From: Providencia alcalifaciens
GTDB lineage: Bacteria; Pseudomonadota; Gammaproteobacteria; Enterobacterales; Enterobacteriaceae
Length of the DNA stretch: 64,000 nt
Assembly (NCBI RefSeq): GCF_915403165.1
Contig: NZ_OU659204.1
Coordinates: forward strand, 186,001-250,000
Reading direction: 5' to 3'
Shown here: piece by piece, positions 44,597-53,069 of the stretch
Layout: each line of letters opens with the position of its first letter
Position numbering within the stretch: the stretch's first letter is position 1
The notes under the pieces: generated by a model
Told to the model about the DNA's origin: nothing
Seen by the model: the letters and a program-made list of their open reading frames with translations, nothing else
Databases searched by the model: none
Made by a program: the position numbers and the translations under genes

Positions 44597-45406
44597 TTAT
44601 TTTCCTTGAAACGTCGGTTCGCGTTTATTTAAAAACGCATCGACACCTTCGCGGTAATCGTAGCTGCGGCCCGCTAAACGCTGTAAATCTCGCTCTAAAT
44701 TGAGCTGCTCATCAAGGGTGTTAATCGCAGCGCTATGAATGGCTTTTTTAATCAGCCCCAACCCATAAGTCGGTTGAGTCGCAAGGTGCTTCGCAAGGTT
44801 GTTGACGGTGGTGGCGAGTTGGTCATTTTCTGTGACTTGCCAAATCATGCCCCACTGTAATGCTTGCTCCGCACTGATTTTATCCCCAAGCATCGCCATA
44901 CCCATGGCACGGGCACGACCGACTAATTGTGGTAAAAACCAGCTTCCACCAGAGTCAGGCACCAGCCCAAGGCGGCAAAATGATTGAATAAAACTGGCGC
45001 TTTTAGCCGCGATAACAATATCCCCCGCAAGGGCTATCGCCGCTCCCGCGCCTGCGGCAACACCGTTTACGGCACAAATAATCGGTTTGGGTAAGGCGAC
45101 TAAACGGCGGATCAGCGGGTTGTAGTAAGTTTCAACAGAAAAGCCCAGATCAGGGGCTTCAGATCCGACAGCGACATTACGATCGTTAAGATCTTGCCCC
45201 GCACAGAATCCACGACCTGCACCGGTGATCACTAAGCAGCGGACGGTTTCGTCTTGTTCGGCGATTTTAAGGGCTGCGCTCAGCTGGCGATGCATTTCAT
45301 CGTTAAAGCTATTTAGGCGGTCAGGGCGGTTTAAGGTAATCGTGAGCACCCCATTTTCCAGTGTTGTAAGGATCATCTCTTCGGTGATCTCGGTGTCATT
45401 TATCAT
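44597..45406 (-). CDS. paaG: Ring-epoxide (oxepin-CoA) isomerase PaaG
   Basis: 269 aa (E. coli 262). Crotonase fold: LNRPDRLNSFNDEMHRQL (about 24-41), GAGRGFCAGQDLNDRNV (about 64-80), AVNGVAAGAGAAIALAGDIV, and the catalytic Asp region LGLVPDSGGSWFLPQLVGRA. Converts 1,2-epoxyphenylacetyl-CoA to oxepin-CoA and also isomerises later intermediates. Two bp separate it from both neighbours. Confidence 0.95.
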   Translation of the reverse strand: MINDTEITEEMILTTLENGVLTITLNRPDRLNSFNDEMHRQLSAALKIAEQDETVRCLVITGAGRGFCAGQDLNDRNVAVGSEAPDLGFSVETYYNPLIRRLVALPKPIICAVNGVAAGAGAAIALAGDIVIAAKSASFIQSFCRLGLVPDSGGSWFLPQLVGRARAMGMAMLGDKISAEQALQWGMIWQVTENDQLATTVNNLAKHLATQPTYGLGLIKKAIHSAAINTLDEQLNLERDLQRLAGRSYDYREGVDAFLNKREPTFQGK

Positions 45407-45408
45407 GA

Positions 45409-46182
45409 TTAGCGTCCTGTAAATTGGGGGGATCGTTTTTCGAAAAAGGCGGCGATCCCCTCTTGGCGATCGTCAGTACCCGCAAGGCTGACAAAATACT
45501 GGCGTTCCAGTTTTAAGCCTTCGGTTAGGTGTGTTTCTTGGGCGCTCACTAGCGCAGCTTTGGCGGCACTCACGGCTAAAGGCGCATGCCCTGCAATACG
45601 CTGGGCGATAGCTTGAGCCCGTTCAAGAGTAAGTGCGTCTACGCACACTTCGCTGACTAATCCGGCTTGTTTGGCTTGCTCAGCGCTGATGGTTTCTCCG
45701 GTAAGTACCATCTGCATTGCAAGGGATTTACCCACGGCACGAATAAGACGCTGGGTGCCACCTGCGCCGGGGATCAGCCCAAGGGTAATTTCCGGTAGAC
45801 CAAAGCGAGCGGATTCCCCCGCAATAATGATGTCGCTGGCAAGCAGCAATTCGAACCCCGCGCCTAATGCGTAGCCATTGGCGGCACAAATAATCGGCTT
45901 GCTGATTTGCGCAAAGCGACGCCAAACTTGTGGACGTTTATCCGTGATAGCGTTGGCAATGGTTTGCTGCTGAAGCTCTTTAAGATCAGCTCCTGCGGCA
46001 AAGAAACGTGGGTTGCCCGTGATAACGATAGCGCCGATATTGTCGTCAGTTTGCGCATGTTCGAGATGCTTAACCAGTAATTCAAGGCACGGCGTACTCA
46101 GTGCGTTGCGCACATCGGGGCGATTAAGCGTCAGTGTCAGAACGCGGTGATGTTGTTGAGATAAAATCCAATTATTTTCCAT
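45409..46182 (-). CDS. paaF: 2,3-dehydroadipyl-CoA hydratase PaaF
   Basis: 257 aa (E. coli 255). Crotonase fold with both catalytic Glu motifs: AANGYALGAGFELLLASDII (about 104-123) and LPEITLGLIPGAGGTQRLIR (about 132-151). N-terminal LNRPDVRNALSTPCL. Hydrates 2,3-dehydroadipyl-CoA to 3-hydroxyadipyl-CoA. Confidence 0.95.
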   Translation of the reverse strand: MENNWILSQQHHRVLTLTLNRPDVRNALSTPCLELLVKHLEHAQTDDNIGAIVITGNPRFFAAGADLKELQQQTIANAITDKRPQVWRRFAQISKPIICAANGYALGAGFELLLASDIIIAGESARFGLPEITLGLIPGAGGTQRLIRAVGKSLAMQMVLTGETISAEQAKQAGLVSEVCVDALTLERAQAIAQRIAGHAPLAVSAAKAALVSAQETHLTEGLKLERQYFVSLAGTDDRQEGIAAFFEKRSPQFTGR

Positions 46183-46191
46183 TGCTCATCC

Positions 46192-47247
46192 CTACACATC
46201 AAAGTCCAATACCACGCCATCCCCTTTTGGCCATGCTTGGCAACTGAGGATATAACCGGCGGCAATTTGGTCAGGTTCAAGACTGTAGTTCACGCCCATT
46301 TCAACTTCCCCCGAGCGCAACTTACATTTGCAGGTGGCGCAAACACCGCCTTTACAGGCATAAGGTAGGTCAGCACCTTGGCGCAGTGCGGCATCAAGGA
46401 TGCTGTCATCTTGCCCATCCATATTGATATTTAGGGTGCGCCCATCTAACTGAAGGGTAACTTGGCGGCTTTCGCTGGTGGCAATGGTCGGTTTGAATTT
46501 CGCGCCCGAGGTATTAAAGCGCTCGGTGTGTACGCGCTCTTGGGCCATGCCGTGATGAATTAAGGTTTCTTGAACCTCATCCATCATGGATTCTGGACCG
46601 CAAATGAAAGCGCGGTCGAATTGGCTAAAATTGAGCAGGGATTTTCCTAATGCGCTAAGTTGCTTGGCATCAATACGCCCACTGAGCAATGCGCTTTCTT
46701 GCGGCTCTTGGCTAAACAGATACAGCACTTGAAAACGGGTGGCAAAGCGGTTTTTTAAGTCAGCAATGGCTTCTTTGAACATCACTGAGCGGCTATTGCG
46801 ATTACCGTAAATCAGCACAAAGCGGCTATTTGGCTCGGTTTGCAACGTGGCTTTAATGATGGATAACAGCGGGGTAATGCCGGAGCCTGCGGCCACAGCT
46901 AAATAGTGCCCTTGCTGCTGGCTATCGGGCTGGTAGCCAAATTGCCCTTGGGGGATCATCACTTCTAGGTTATCCCCAACATTCAGTTGTTGGTTGATAA
47001 AATTAGAAAATCGCCCTTCGTAGATAGCCTTGACGCCAATTTTTAGGCCGTTTTCATCGGGGGCGCTACAAATGGAGTAGCAGCGACGAAGACTTTCGCC
47101 ATTAATTGCGGCTTTCAGGGTCAAATGTTGACCCGGACGGTAACGATACTGCGCTTGCAGCGATTCAGGAATATGAAAGGTGACCGCCACGGCATCAGGT
47201 GTGTCACGGTCAATCGCGGCAATACTTAAACGGTGAAAGACAGTCAT
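46192..47247 (-). CDS. paaE: Phenylacetyl-CoA epoxidase reductase PaaE
   Basis: 351 aa from the ATG at 47247, which has AAGGG before it (E. coli 356). Ferredoxin-reductase-like FAD domain (RYRPGQHLTLKA, RRCYSICSAPDENGLKIGVK), NAD(P) domain (AVAAGSGITPLLSIIKATL) and a C-terminal plant-type 2Fe-2S domain with ACKGGVCATCKCKL (about 297-310) and a later SCQAWPKGDGVVLDFDV. Passes electrons from NADPH to the PaaABC(D) oxygenase. Confidence 0.95.
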   Translation of the reverse strand: MTVFHRLSIAAIDRDTPDAVAVTFHIPESLQAQYRYRPGQHLTLKAAINGESLRRCYSICSAPDENGLKIGVKAIYEGRFSNFINQQLNVGDNLEVMIPQGQFGYQPDSQQQGHYLAVAAGSGITPLLSIIKATLQTEPNSRFVLIYGNRNSRSVMFKEAIADLKNRFATRFQVLYLFSQEPQESALLSGRIDAKQLSALGKSLLNFSQFDRAFICGPESMMDEVQETLIHHGMAQERVHTERFNTSGAKFKPTIATSESRQVTLQLDGRTLNINMDGQDDSILDAALRQGADLPYACKGGVCATCKCKLRSGEVEMGVNYSLEPDQIAAGYILSCQAWPKGDGVVLDFDV

Positions 47248-47257
47248 GAGTGTGCCC

Positions 47258-47758
47258 TTAAATACATTTAAAGTAATCAAACGGTTCTAAGCATTCATTA
47301 CAGCGATACAGCGCTTTGCAGGCGGTAGATCCAAACTCGCTAATTTTTTCCGTCTGTTCGCTGTCACAACGCGGGCAACAAATTGCCCCAGTATGTTCAG
47401 GATGCTCACAGGCGGTGCCTTGCGGGGGCGCAATGCCAAATTCACGTAAGCGCCTTTTGGCATCTTGGTTCATCCAGTCCGTAGTCCATGCGGGGGTTAA
47501 TACCACTTCCACATCCACAGGCGAAAAACCGGCGCTATCGAGAACTGTTTTGATTTCATTGATTAAAAACTCAGTGGCGGGGCAGCCTGAATAGGTTGGG
47601 GTAAACCCAATTTGCCAGCCTTGTTCGGTCGGCTTCACATGGCGCACCATACCGAGATCAGTAATAGACAGAGCCGGCAATTCAGGGTCAGGGATCTGCT
47701 GAAGCTGCTGCCAGATCTGATGAATATCGGGGGATTGAAGTTGCATTCTCTGTTCCAT
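47258..47758 (-). CDS. paaD: Phenylacetyl-CoA epoxidase maturation protein PaaD
   Basis: 166 aa from the ATG at 47758, chosen because it gives the same spacing to the HQIW motif as E. coli PaaD. DUF59/MIP18-type domain (IPDPELPALSITDLGMVRHV at about 22-41; FTPTYSGCPATEFLI) and a C-terminal zinc-ribbon-like CPRCDS and CNECLEPFDYFKCI. Probably supports iron centre assembly. Confidence 0.94.
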   Translation of the reverse strand: MEQRMQLQSPDIHQIWQQLQQIPDPELPALSITDLGMVRHVKPTEQGWQIGFTPTYSGCPATEFLINEIKTVLDSAGFSPVDVEVVLTPAWTTDWMNQDAKRRLREFGIAPPQGTACEHPEHTGAICCPRCDSEQTEKISEFGSTACKALYRCNECLEPFDYFKCI

Positions 47759-47763
47759 CACTA

Positions 47764-48522
47764 TCACCACTGGCTGTTGGGGTAAGCGCGTTGCACAAAT
47801 TGCAGCTGCGTGAGAATTAAACCGAGGTGCTCAGTGTGGCTGCCTTGTTTGCCGCCTAATCGATAAGCCGCTTGCTCAGGTAGGCTGAGAGTGGCTTCTT
47901 CAAAGGTTTCGTTCACGGTTTGCAGCCAAACATCGCGCAGCGTACGCGGGTCAACGGCAATGCCTGCCTCGCTTAACGTAATTTCAATTTCATCGGCATG
48001 GAACAATTCACCGGTAAAGCGCCATAAGCGGTTAATAGATTGCTGAAGTTTTTGCTGGCTCAGTGGGTTGCCATCCCCTAAGCGGATCATCCAACCACGG
48101 CTGAAACGCAGGTGGTATAAGGCTTCTTTGAGGGATTTTTCGGCAATGGCGGCGAGCTGAGGATCACGGCTTTGAGTCAGTGCACTGTACAGCGGTACAT
48201 GGTAGGCATCGATAAAAAACTGGCGTACGAGGGTATCGTTGAAGCCATCATTTGGTTGCTCAACAAGCAGCAAATTGCTGAATTCACGCTCATCACGCAG
48301 GTAAGCCAGCTTGTCTTCGTTGTAACCCGCGCCTTTGAGTTGTGCGGCGTAGCTGAGGAAATTGCGCGCTTGTCCCAGTAAGTCTAAGCCGATGTTGGAC
48401 AGCGCAAGGTCAATTTCGATTTCAGGGGCGTGACCACACCACTCACACAGGCGCTGTGCCAGGATTAGTGGGGTGTCTCCGAGGCGTAAAACATAATGTT
48501 GGAGCTGCTGTTTTTCGGTCAT
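47764..48522 (-). CDS. paaC: Phenylacetyl-CoA epoxidase subunit PaaC
   Basis: 252 aa from the ATG at 48522 preceded by AAGGGGC (E. coli 248). The frame continues open to 48753, but that part lies inside paaB and is not PaaC-like. Ferritin-like helical fold: LALSNIGLDLLGQARNFLSY (about 37-56), SLKEALYHLRFSRGWMIRLG. Structural partner of the catalytic PaaA. Confidence 0.95.
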   Translation of the reverse strand: MTEKQQLQHYVLRLGDTPLILAQRLCEWCGHAPEIEIDLALSNIGLDLLGQARNFLSYAAQLKGAGYNEDKLAYLRDEREFSNLLLVEQPNDGFNDTLVRQFFIDAYHVPLYSALTQSRDPQLAAIAEKSLKEALYHLRFSRGWMIRLGDGNPLSQQKLQQSINRLWRFTGELFHADEIEITLSEAGIAVDPRTLRDVWLQTVNETFEEATLSLPEQAAYRLGGKQGSHTEHLGLILTQLQFVQRAYPNSQW

Positions 48523-48532
48523 TTTAAGCCCC

Positions 48533-48820
48533 TTACATGTTTTTGATGCCATCAGGGATGGTGTAAAAGGTCGGGTGGCGGTAAACCTTGCTATCCGCAG
48601 GGTCAAAAAATTGATCTTTTTCATCCGGTTGAGACGCGACCAAATGGGCGGCTTTGACGACCCAAATAGAGCAACCCTCGCTACGGCGAGTGTAGGCATC
48701 GCGAGCATTTTCCAGCGCCATTTGGTCATCGGCGGCGTGCAAACTTCCCACATGGCGATGCGCTAAACCTTGTTTACTGCGAACAAACACTTCATACAGT
48801 GGCCAATCTTGATTATTCAT
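48533..48820 (-). CDS. paaB: Phenylacetyl-CoA epoxidase subunit PaaB
   Basis: 95 aa (E. coli 95). WPLYEVFVRSKQGLAHRHVG (about 6-25), SLHAADDQMALENARDAYTR and the C-terminal PTFYTIPDGIKNM are typical. Needed for a stable, active multicomponent oxygenase. Confidence 0.96.
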   Translation of the reverse strand: MNNQDWPLYEVFVRSKQGLAHRHVGSLHAADDQMALENARDAYTRRSEGCSIWVVKAAHLVASQPDEKDQFFDPADSKVYRHPTFYTIPDGIKNM

Positions 48821-48840
48821 CGTCTTTTCCTTCTTGATGG

Positions 48841-49779
48841 CTAAGCCGCGGATTTAATGGCTTTTTGTTTTTGACTGTGAGCCATTGCACCTTCGCGCAC
48901 CCAAGCTCCTTCTTCCCAACCTTTACGTTTCGCATCAAGGCGTTCTTGGTTGCAGATCCCTTGCCCTTTAATCACTTGGTAGAACTCTTCCCAGTCAATC
49001 TCTCCAAAGCGGTAGTGACCTAGCGCATCATCCCAGTACAGGTCAGGGTCGGGGATGGTCATGCCGAGGGCTTCCACCTGCGGCACGGTGTTATCCACAA
49101 ATTTCTGGCGCAGCTCGTCATTACTGAAGCGCTTGATTTTCCACGCCATGCTTTGAGCGCTATGGGGGGAGTCAGAATCATTCGGGCCAAACATCATTAA
49201 TACTGGCCACCAAAAGCGGTTGATAGAGTCTTGCAGCATGGCTTTTTGTTCGTTAGTGCCTTCAGCCAGTACCATGACGGCTTCATAGCCTTGGCGTTGG
49301 TGAAAACTCTCCTCTTTGCAGATTTTCACCATCGCACGGGCGTAAGGCCCATAAGAGGCGCGGCACAGCGCCACTTGGTTGACAATCGCAGCGCCATCAA
49401 CCAGCCAGCCAATCACGCCCACATCTGCCCAATTGAGCGTCGGATAGTTGAAAATGGAGGAGTATTTCATCTTTTCGTCGAGCATCTTTTGGTAGATGTC
49501 TTGGCGAGTGCACCCCAAGGTTTCTGCGGCGCTGTAGAGGTATAAACCGTGTCCTGCTTCATCTTGAATTTTTGCCAGCAGAACAGCTTTACGGCGTAGG
49601 GTTGGGGCGCGAGTGAGCCAGTTGGCTTCCGGCAGCATTCCAATCACTTCTGAATGGGCGTGTTGCCCAATCTGGCGAATGAGATTTTGTCTGTAGGCAT
49701 CGGGCATCCAATCTTTGGGCTCGATGGCGATGTCGGCTTCGATTTTGGCATCGAAGTGGATTTGATTTTGCTCGCTCAT
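48841..49779 (-). CDS. paaA: Phenylacetyl-CoA epoxidase catalytic subunit PaaA
   Basis: 312 aa (E. coli 309). Carboxylate-bridged di-iron ferritin-like protein; metal ligands in [20 protein letters not shown] (about 70-89, with the E..H pair) and [20 protein letters not shown] (about 153-172). Adds one oxygen to the aromatic ring of phenylacetyl-CoA. First gene of the minus-strand operon, divergent from paaZ. Confidence 0.97.
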   Translation of the reverse strand: MSEQNQIHFDAKIEADIAIEPKDWMPDAYRQNLIRQIGQHAHSEVIGMLPEANWLTRAPTLRRKAVLLAKIQDEAGHGLYLYSAAETLGCTRQDIYQKMLDEKMKYSSIFNYPTLNWADVGVIGWLVDGAAIVNQVALCRASYGPYARAMVKICKEESFHQRQGYEAVMVLAEGTNEQKAMLQDSINRFWWPVLMMFGPNDSDSPHSAQSMAWKIKRFSNDELRQKFVDNTVPQVEALGMTIPDPDLYWDDALGHYRFGEIDWEEFYQVIKGQGICNQERLDAKRKGWEEGAWVREGAMAHSQKQKAIKSAA

Positions 49780-50105
49780 TGTTATTTCCCATTAAAGTGA
49801 TTCATAAAAATTAAGTTAATGTAAAAACATGGAACACATTTATTTAACATTAATGCTAGGAATAGTTAACAATAAGATCAATGCTGTTTGTAGGGTTTTT
49901 GCGATTCACTTCACAAGTAATTAAATTATTATGATAAAAATCAATATGATAAAAACATCATTTTTTGTATGGTTCTTGCCTTAAATACTCAAATCAACCC
50001 TGTTTGTGTTTTGTTTGTTAAATTTTGATTGGCATCTATGATTGTTTATGTGATACATATTTAACATCTAAAGCTGGTTTATTGTCGTTTTTCTGGAGAT
50101 GGAAC
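49780..50105. promoter_or_regulatory. Divergent paaA/paaZ promoter region
   Basis: 326-bp AT-rich region that must hold both promoters and, as in E. coli, PaaX control. Two related motifs in opposite orientation are visible: AAAGTGATTCAT (49794-49805) and, on the minus strand, GAAGTGAATCGC (49912-49901). They share the TGATTC-type core reported for PaaX sites with one mismatch in the second. A TGTGA half-site at 50049-50053 could belong to CRP but its partner half is poor. Confidence 0.5.
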
Positions 50106-52166
50106 ATGCAATATTTAACAAGTTACATTATGGGGAAGTGGGCAACGGGAGCAGGGGAAGGTCGTCCGATTTTTCATGCGCTAACCAATGAAGCACTCTA
50201 TGCCGTGACCTCTGAAGGACTGCCGTTAGCGCAAAGCTTGCAGTATGGGCGTGATGTAGGTGGTAATGCGCTAGGGAAATTAACGTTTCAACAGCGTGGA
50301 GAGATGCTCAAAGCGGTTGCGAGATATTTGCTTGCCCATAAAGAGGCGTTATATGCCATTTCTGCCCAGACAGGCGGCACTAAATCAGACAGTTGGGTAG
50401 ATATCGAAGGGGGAATCGGCACCCTATTTTCCTATGCGGGGCTGGCAAGCCGTGAGCTGCCGGATGATACCGTGTGGTCAGAAGACGAGATGATCCCGCT
50501 ATCAAAACAGGGGCAGTTTGTGGCCCGCCATATTTTAACGTCTCGCCGTGGCGTGGCTTTGCATATCAATGCGTTCAACTTTCCGTGCTGGGGCATGCTA
50601 GAAAAACTAGCGCCAACGTGGCTTGCGGGGATGCCTGCCATCATCAAACCCGCCACCGCATCTGCGCAACTGACTCACGCAATGGTGAAGTTGATGATGG
50701 AGAGCGGGTTAGTTCCCGAAGGGGCGATTCAATTAATTTGTGGCGGTGTTGGGGATATGTTCGACCACTTAGATTTCGAAGATGTGGTGACCTTTACAGG
50801 CTCAGCAGGAACCGGACAAAAACTCAAATCTCACCCGCGTATCAATCAAAAATCCGTGCCTTTTACCATGGAAGCAGACTCATTGAACTGCGCCATTTTA
50901 GGTTCAGACGTTCAGCCTGAACAACCTGAATTTGCGCTGTTTATCAAAGAAGTGGTTAATGAAATGACGACGAAGGCAGGGCAAAAATGTACTGCAATCC
51001 GCCGGATTATCGTCCCTAAAACTCAGTTGGAAAATGTGAAAAATGCCCTACTAAAACGCATCTCGAATGTCATGGTGGGCGACCCAGCCGCGGAAGGGGT
51101 TCGAATGGGCGCATTGATTAACCTTGAACAGCGCCAAGACGTGCAGGACAAAGTGAATTATCTGCTCGCCAATGGCTGTGAACGTCTGTGCGGTGGTAGT
51201 TTTACCAATATGCAGGTGGTGGGTGGCGATAGCGAAAAAGGGGCATTTTTCCCGCCGACATTGCTGTACTGTGCCGAGCCATTTGAGCATCAAGCGGTAC
51301 ATGAAACCGAAGCGTTTGGTCCCGTGGCGACATTAATGAGCTATGACGGGCTAGAGCAAGCGGTGCAATTGGCGGCGCTGGGGGGCGGAAGTTTAGTTGG
51401 CTCGCTGGTGACCGCCGATAGCCAAGTGGCGCAGACGGTGATCCGCGCAACAGCTCGGGCGCATGGGCGGATGTTTATTCTGGATGAAGCGGCATCGAAA
51501 GAGTCCACAGGGCACGGTTCACCTTTGCCAATGTTGGTACATGGTGGACCGGGGCGTGCTGGGGGCGGTGAAGAGCTGGGCGGCTTGCGAGCCGTAAAAC
51601 ATTATATGCAGCGCACGGCACTTCAAGGCAGCCCATCCATGTTGACTGCGATTAGTAAACAGTGGATGCGCGGCGCTGAGGCTATTGCCGATGTGGTGCA
51701 CCCGTTCCGTAAATATTTCGAAGAGTTAGTGATTGGCGATACGTTACTGACCGCGAGGCGCACGGTGACTGAAGCAGATATTGTGAATTTTGCCTGTCTC
51801 AGCGGGGATAATTTCTATGTGCATGTGGATAAACTCGGCGCTGAGCAATCCATGTTTGGTGAGCGCATCGCCCACGGTTATTTTGTGGTATCGGCAGCAG
51901 CAGGGCTGTTTGTGGATGCGGGAGTCGGGCCTGTTATTGCTAACTATGGGATGGAAAACTTAAGGTTTATCGAGCCAGTAAAAATTGGCGATACCATCCA
52001 AGTGCGCTTAACGTGCAAGAAAAAAATCAAAAAAGCCCAGAAAAAAGCCGAAGATAAGCCAAATGGGGTTATCGAGTGGGATGTCCAAGTGTTTAATCAG
52101 CACAATGATATCGTGGCGCTGTACAGTATTTTAACGCTGGTGGAGCGTCGCCACGGGGATTTTTGA
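50106..52166 (+). CDS. paaZ: Oxepin-CoA hydrolase / 3-oxo-5,6-dehydrosuberyl-CoA semialdehyde dehydrogenase PaaZ
   Basis: 686 aa from the ATG at 50106, preceded by GGAGATGG (E. coli 681). N-terminal aldehyde dehydrogenase (about 1-530) with the glutamate motif [12 protein letters not shown] (about 257) and catalytic Cys in [10 protein letters not shown] (about 295). C-terminal MaoC-like R-hydratase (about 540-686) with [20 protein letters not shown] and [20 protein letters not shown]. Opens the oxepin ring and oxidises the aldehyde. Divergent from paaA, the enterobacterial layout. Confidence 0.97.
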   Translation: MQYLTSYIMGKWATGAGEGRPIFHALTNEALYAVTSEGLPLAQSLQYGRDVGGNALGKLTFQQRGEMLKAVARYLLAHKEALYAISAQTGGTKSDSWVDIEGGIGTLFSYAGLASRELPDDTVWSEDEMIPLSKQGQFVARHILTSRRGVALHINAFNFPCWGMLEKLAPTWLAGMPAIIKPATASAQLTHAMVKLMMESGLVPEGAIQLICGGVGDMFDHLDFEDVVTFTGSAGTGQKLKSHPRINQKSVPFTMEADSLNCAILGSDVQPEQPEFALFIKEVVNEMTTKAGQKCTAIRRIIVPKTQLENVKNALLKRISNVMVGDPAAEGVRMGALINLEQRQDVQDKVNYLLANGCERLCGGSFTNMQVVGGDSEKGAFFPPTLLYCAEPFEHQAVHETEAFGPVATLMSYDGLEQAVQLAALGGGSLVGSLVTADSQVAQTVIRATARAHGRMFILDEAASKESTGHGSPLPMLVHGGPGRAGGGEELGGLRAVKHYMQRTALQGSPSMLTAISKQWMRGAEAIADVVHPFRKYFEELVIGDTLLTARRTVTEADIVNFACLSGDNFYVHVDKLGAEQSMFGERIAHGYFVVSAAAGLFVDAGVGPVIANYGMENLRFIEPVKIGDTIQVRLTCKKKIKKAQKKAEDKPNGVIEWDVQVFNQHNDIVALYSILTLVERRHGDF

Positions 52167-52182
52167 TGTAGTGTTAGAGGGC

Positions 52183-52206
52183 GAGAGGGAAAATGCCCTC
52201 TCAGTT
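52183..52206 (+). terminator. Terminator-like hairpin after paaZ
   Basis: Stem GAGAGGG (52183-52189) with CCCTCTC (52196-52202), loop AAAATG, then AGTTTTC. The T-run is short, so moderate strength. A near copy lies at 52600-52622. Confidence 0.65.
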
Positions 52207-52243
52207 TTCGCTGGCTGGAAGCAATAGAAATTCATTGCTATAG

Positions 52244-52264
52244 TTGTATGACTGAGTAATACAA
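52244..52264. promoter_or_regulatory. Candidate parD operator (inverted repeat)
   Basis: TTGTAT (52244-52249) and ATACAA (52259-52264) form an inverted repeat with a 9-bp spacer, 20 bp before the parD start. Antitoxins of this class repress their own promoter through such sites. Confidence 0.5.
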
Positions 52265-52283
52265 TTCGATGGTAGGTGAGTTT

Positions 52284-52526
52284 ATGGCGAGAGTAACAAG
52301 TGTGACATTGGGGGAGCACTTCAACCGTTTTATTGGCGATATGATCCAGTCTGGCCGTTATGGCAATACATCAGAAGTGATAAGGGACGCATTGCGCATG
52401 ATGGAAGAGAGAGAACAACGGCTTGAATATGTGAGAAAAATGGTATTGGATGGACTGAATTCACCTGAGAGTGAAAGCAGTATGGATGACATTTTTGCCA
52501 GAGCGGAAAAGGATTTAAATGTATAA
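52284..52526 (+). CDS. parD: ParD-type antitoxin (ribbon-helix-helix), orphan
   Basis: 80 aa from the ATG at 52284 with AGGTGAG before it. N-terminal ribbon-helix-helix: RVTSVTLGEHFNRFIGDMIQ (about 3-22), SGRYGNTSEVIRDALRMMEE (about 23-42), the classic ParD signature. The acidic C-terminal tail (SESSMDDIFARAEKDLNV) would bind the ParE toxin. The stop overlaps an ATG of the toxin frame by 8 bp, the usual parDE junction, but that frame is only a remnant. Probably a leftover antitoxin. Confidence 0.9.
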   Translation: MARVTSVTLGEHFNRFIGDMIQSGRYGNTSEVIRDALRMMEEREQRLEYVRKMVLDGLNSPESESSMDDIFARAEKDLNV

Positions 52527-52584
52527 AATTTCTCGCGTTATTCATCAATCTGTGGATGTCGATGAATTGGATTTCACTGAGTAA
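52519..52584 (+). pseudogene. parE: ParE toxin remnant (internal deletion, 21 codons)
   Basis: The frame begins MYKISR, the usual start of ParE toxins of this type, and continues directly to VIHQSVDVDELDFTE then TAA. The latter resembles the extreme C-terminus of such toxins (LHQSMDV-type). About 75 central residues appear to be missing in frame, so no toxin can be made. The ATG overlaps the end of parD as in intact modules. Confidence 0.75.
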
Positions 52585-52599
52585 ATTTTAACAGGATAA

Positions 52600-52622
52600 G
52601 AGAAGGCAAAAATGCCCTCTCC
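52600..52622. terminator. Hairpin after the parE remnant, near copy of the paaZ terminator
   Basis: GAGAAGGCA (52600-52608) pairs with TGCCCTCTC (52613-52621) with one mismatch-type pair. AAAATGCCCTCTC (52609-52621) is identical to 52190-52202, so the parD module is bracketed by a 13-bp direct repeat. It could serve the convergent ydhR-like gene or the parD transcript. Confidence 0.55.
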
Positions 52623-52629
52623 ATTAAAA

Positions 52630-52941
52630 CTATTTTTGAATAAATTGAGCTTGGTTAAGCTGGCTGAGTGCGGTATTTACACTAAAAATTTGCCCGCTCA
52701 CTTCAGGTACACCAAAGGATTTGAGTCGCGCACTGTGCATTTCGAGATACGCTTGTGCATCGGCTTGGTTAGCAAATAAATAAATGCCGCCCGCCCGTTG
52801 GGTTTGTTGGTTTTCAGTCCAAATCTTCCAAATAAACCCCGGTTCTTGGTTAATGGATTGTGCTAATCCTTCCATTGCCGCCGCCATCTCTTCACCCCAT
52901 GGGCCTTGGTATGGGAAATCAACCTGTAAAATCACCTGCAT
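52630..52941 (-). CDS. ydhR: YdhR-family putative monooxygenase
   Basis: 103 aa (E. coli YdhR 101). Dimeric alpha-beta barrel family: VILQVDFPYQGPWGEEMAAA (about 3-22), EPGFIWKIWTENQQTQRAGG (about 33-52), GIYLFANQADAQAYLEMHSA. AGGAGG ribosome site. Function is not established; related proteins act on small aromatic or quinone substrates. Confidence 0.88.
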   Translation of the reverse strand: MQVILQVDFPYQGPWGEEMAAAMEGLAQSINQEPGFIWKIWTENQQTQRAGGIYLFANQADAQAYLEMHSARLKSFGVPEVSGQIFSVNTALSQLNQAQFIQK

Positions 52942-53018
52942 TATTGCCTCCTATTGTTGTTTAACTATCATACCCAGTAAATAGTTTTAAACCGTGATCA
53001 ATTTGGGGGAATGTAATA

Positions 53019-53048
53019 GAAAAACCGGCCTTGATGGGCCGGTTTTTC
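53019..53048. terminator. Bidirectional terminator before the autotransporter stop
   Basis: Perfect 12-bp stem GAAAAACCGGCC (53019-53030) with GGCCGGTTTTTC (53037-53048), 6-nt loop. The arms themselves supply T-runs on both strands. Ends the minus-strand autotransporter gene. Confidence 0.88.
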
Positions 53049-53069
53049 TATGAATAAAGTAATCAGCGA

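Noticed and set aside
48523..48753. A 329-codon version of paaC extending to 48753
   Set aside because: The added N-terminus overlaps paaB in another frame and is not PaaC-like; the ATG at 48522 has a good ribosome site and gives the family length.
52519..52584. The 21-codon frame as a genuine small toxin or leader peptide
   Set aside because: Its two halves resemble the two ends of ParE, so a deletion remnant is the simpler reading.
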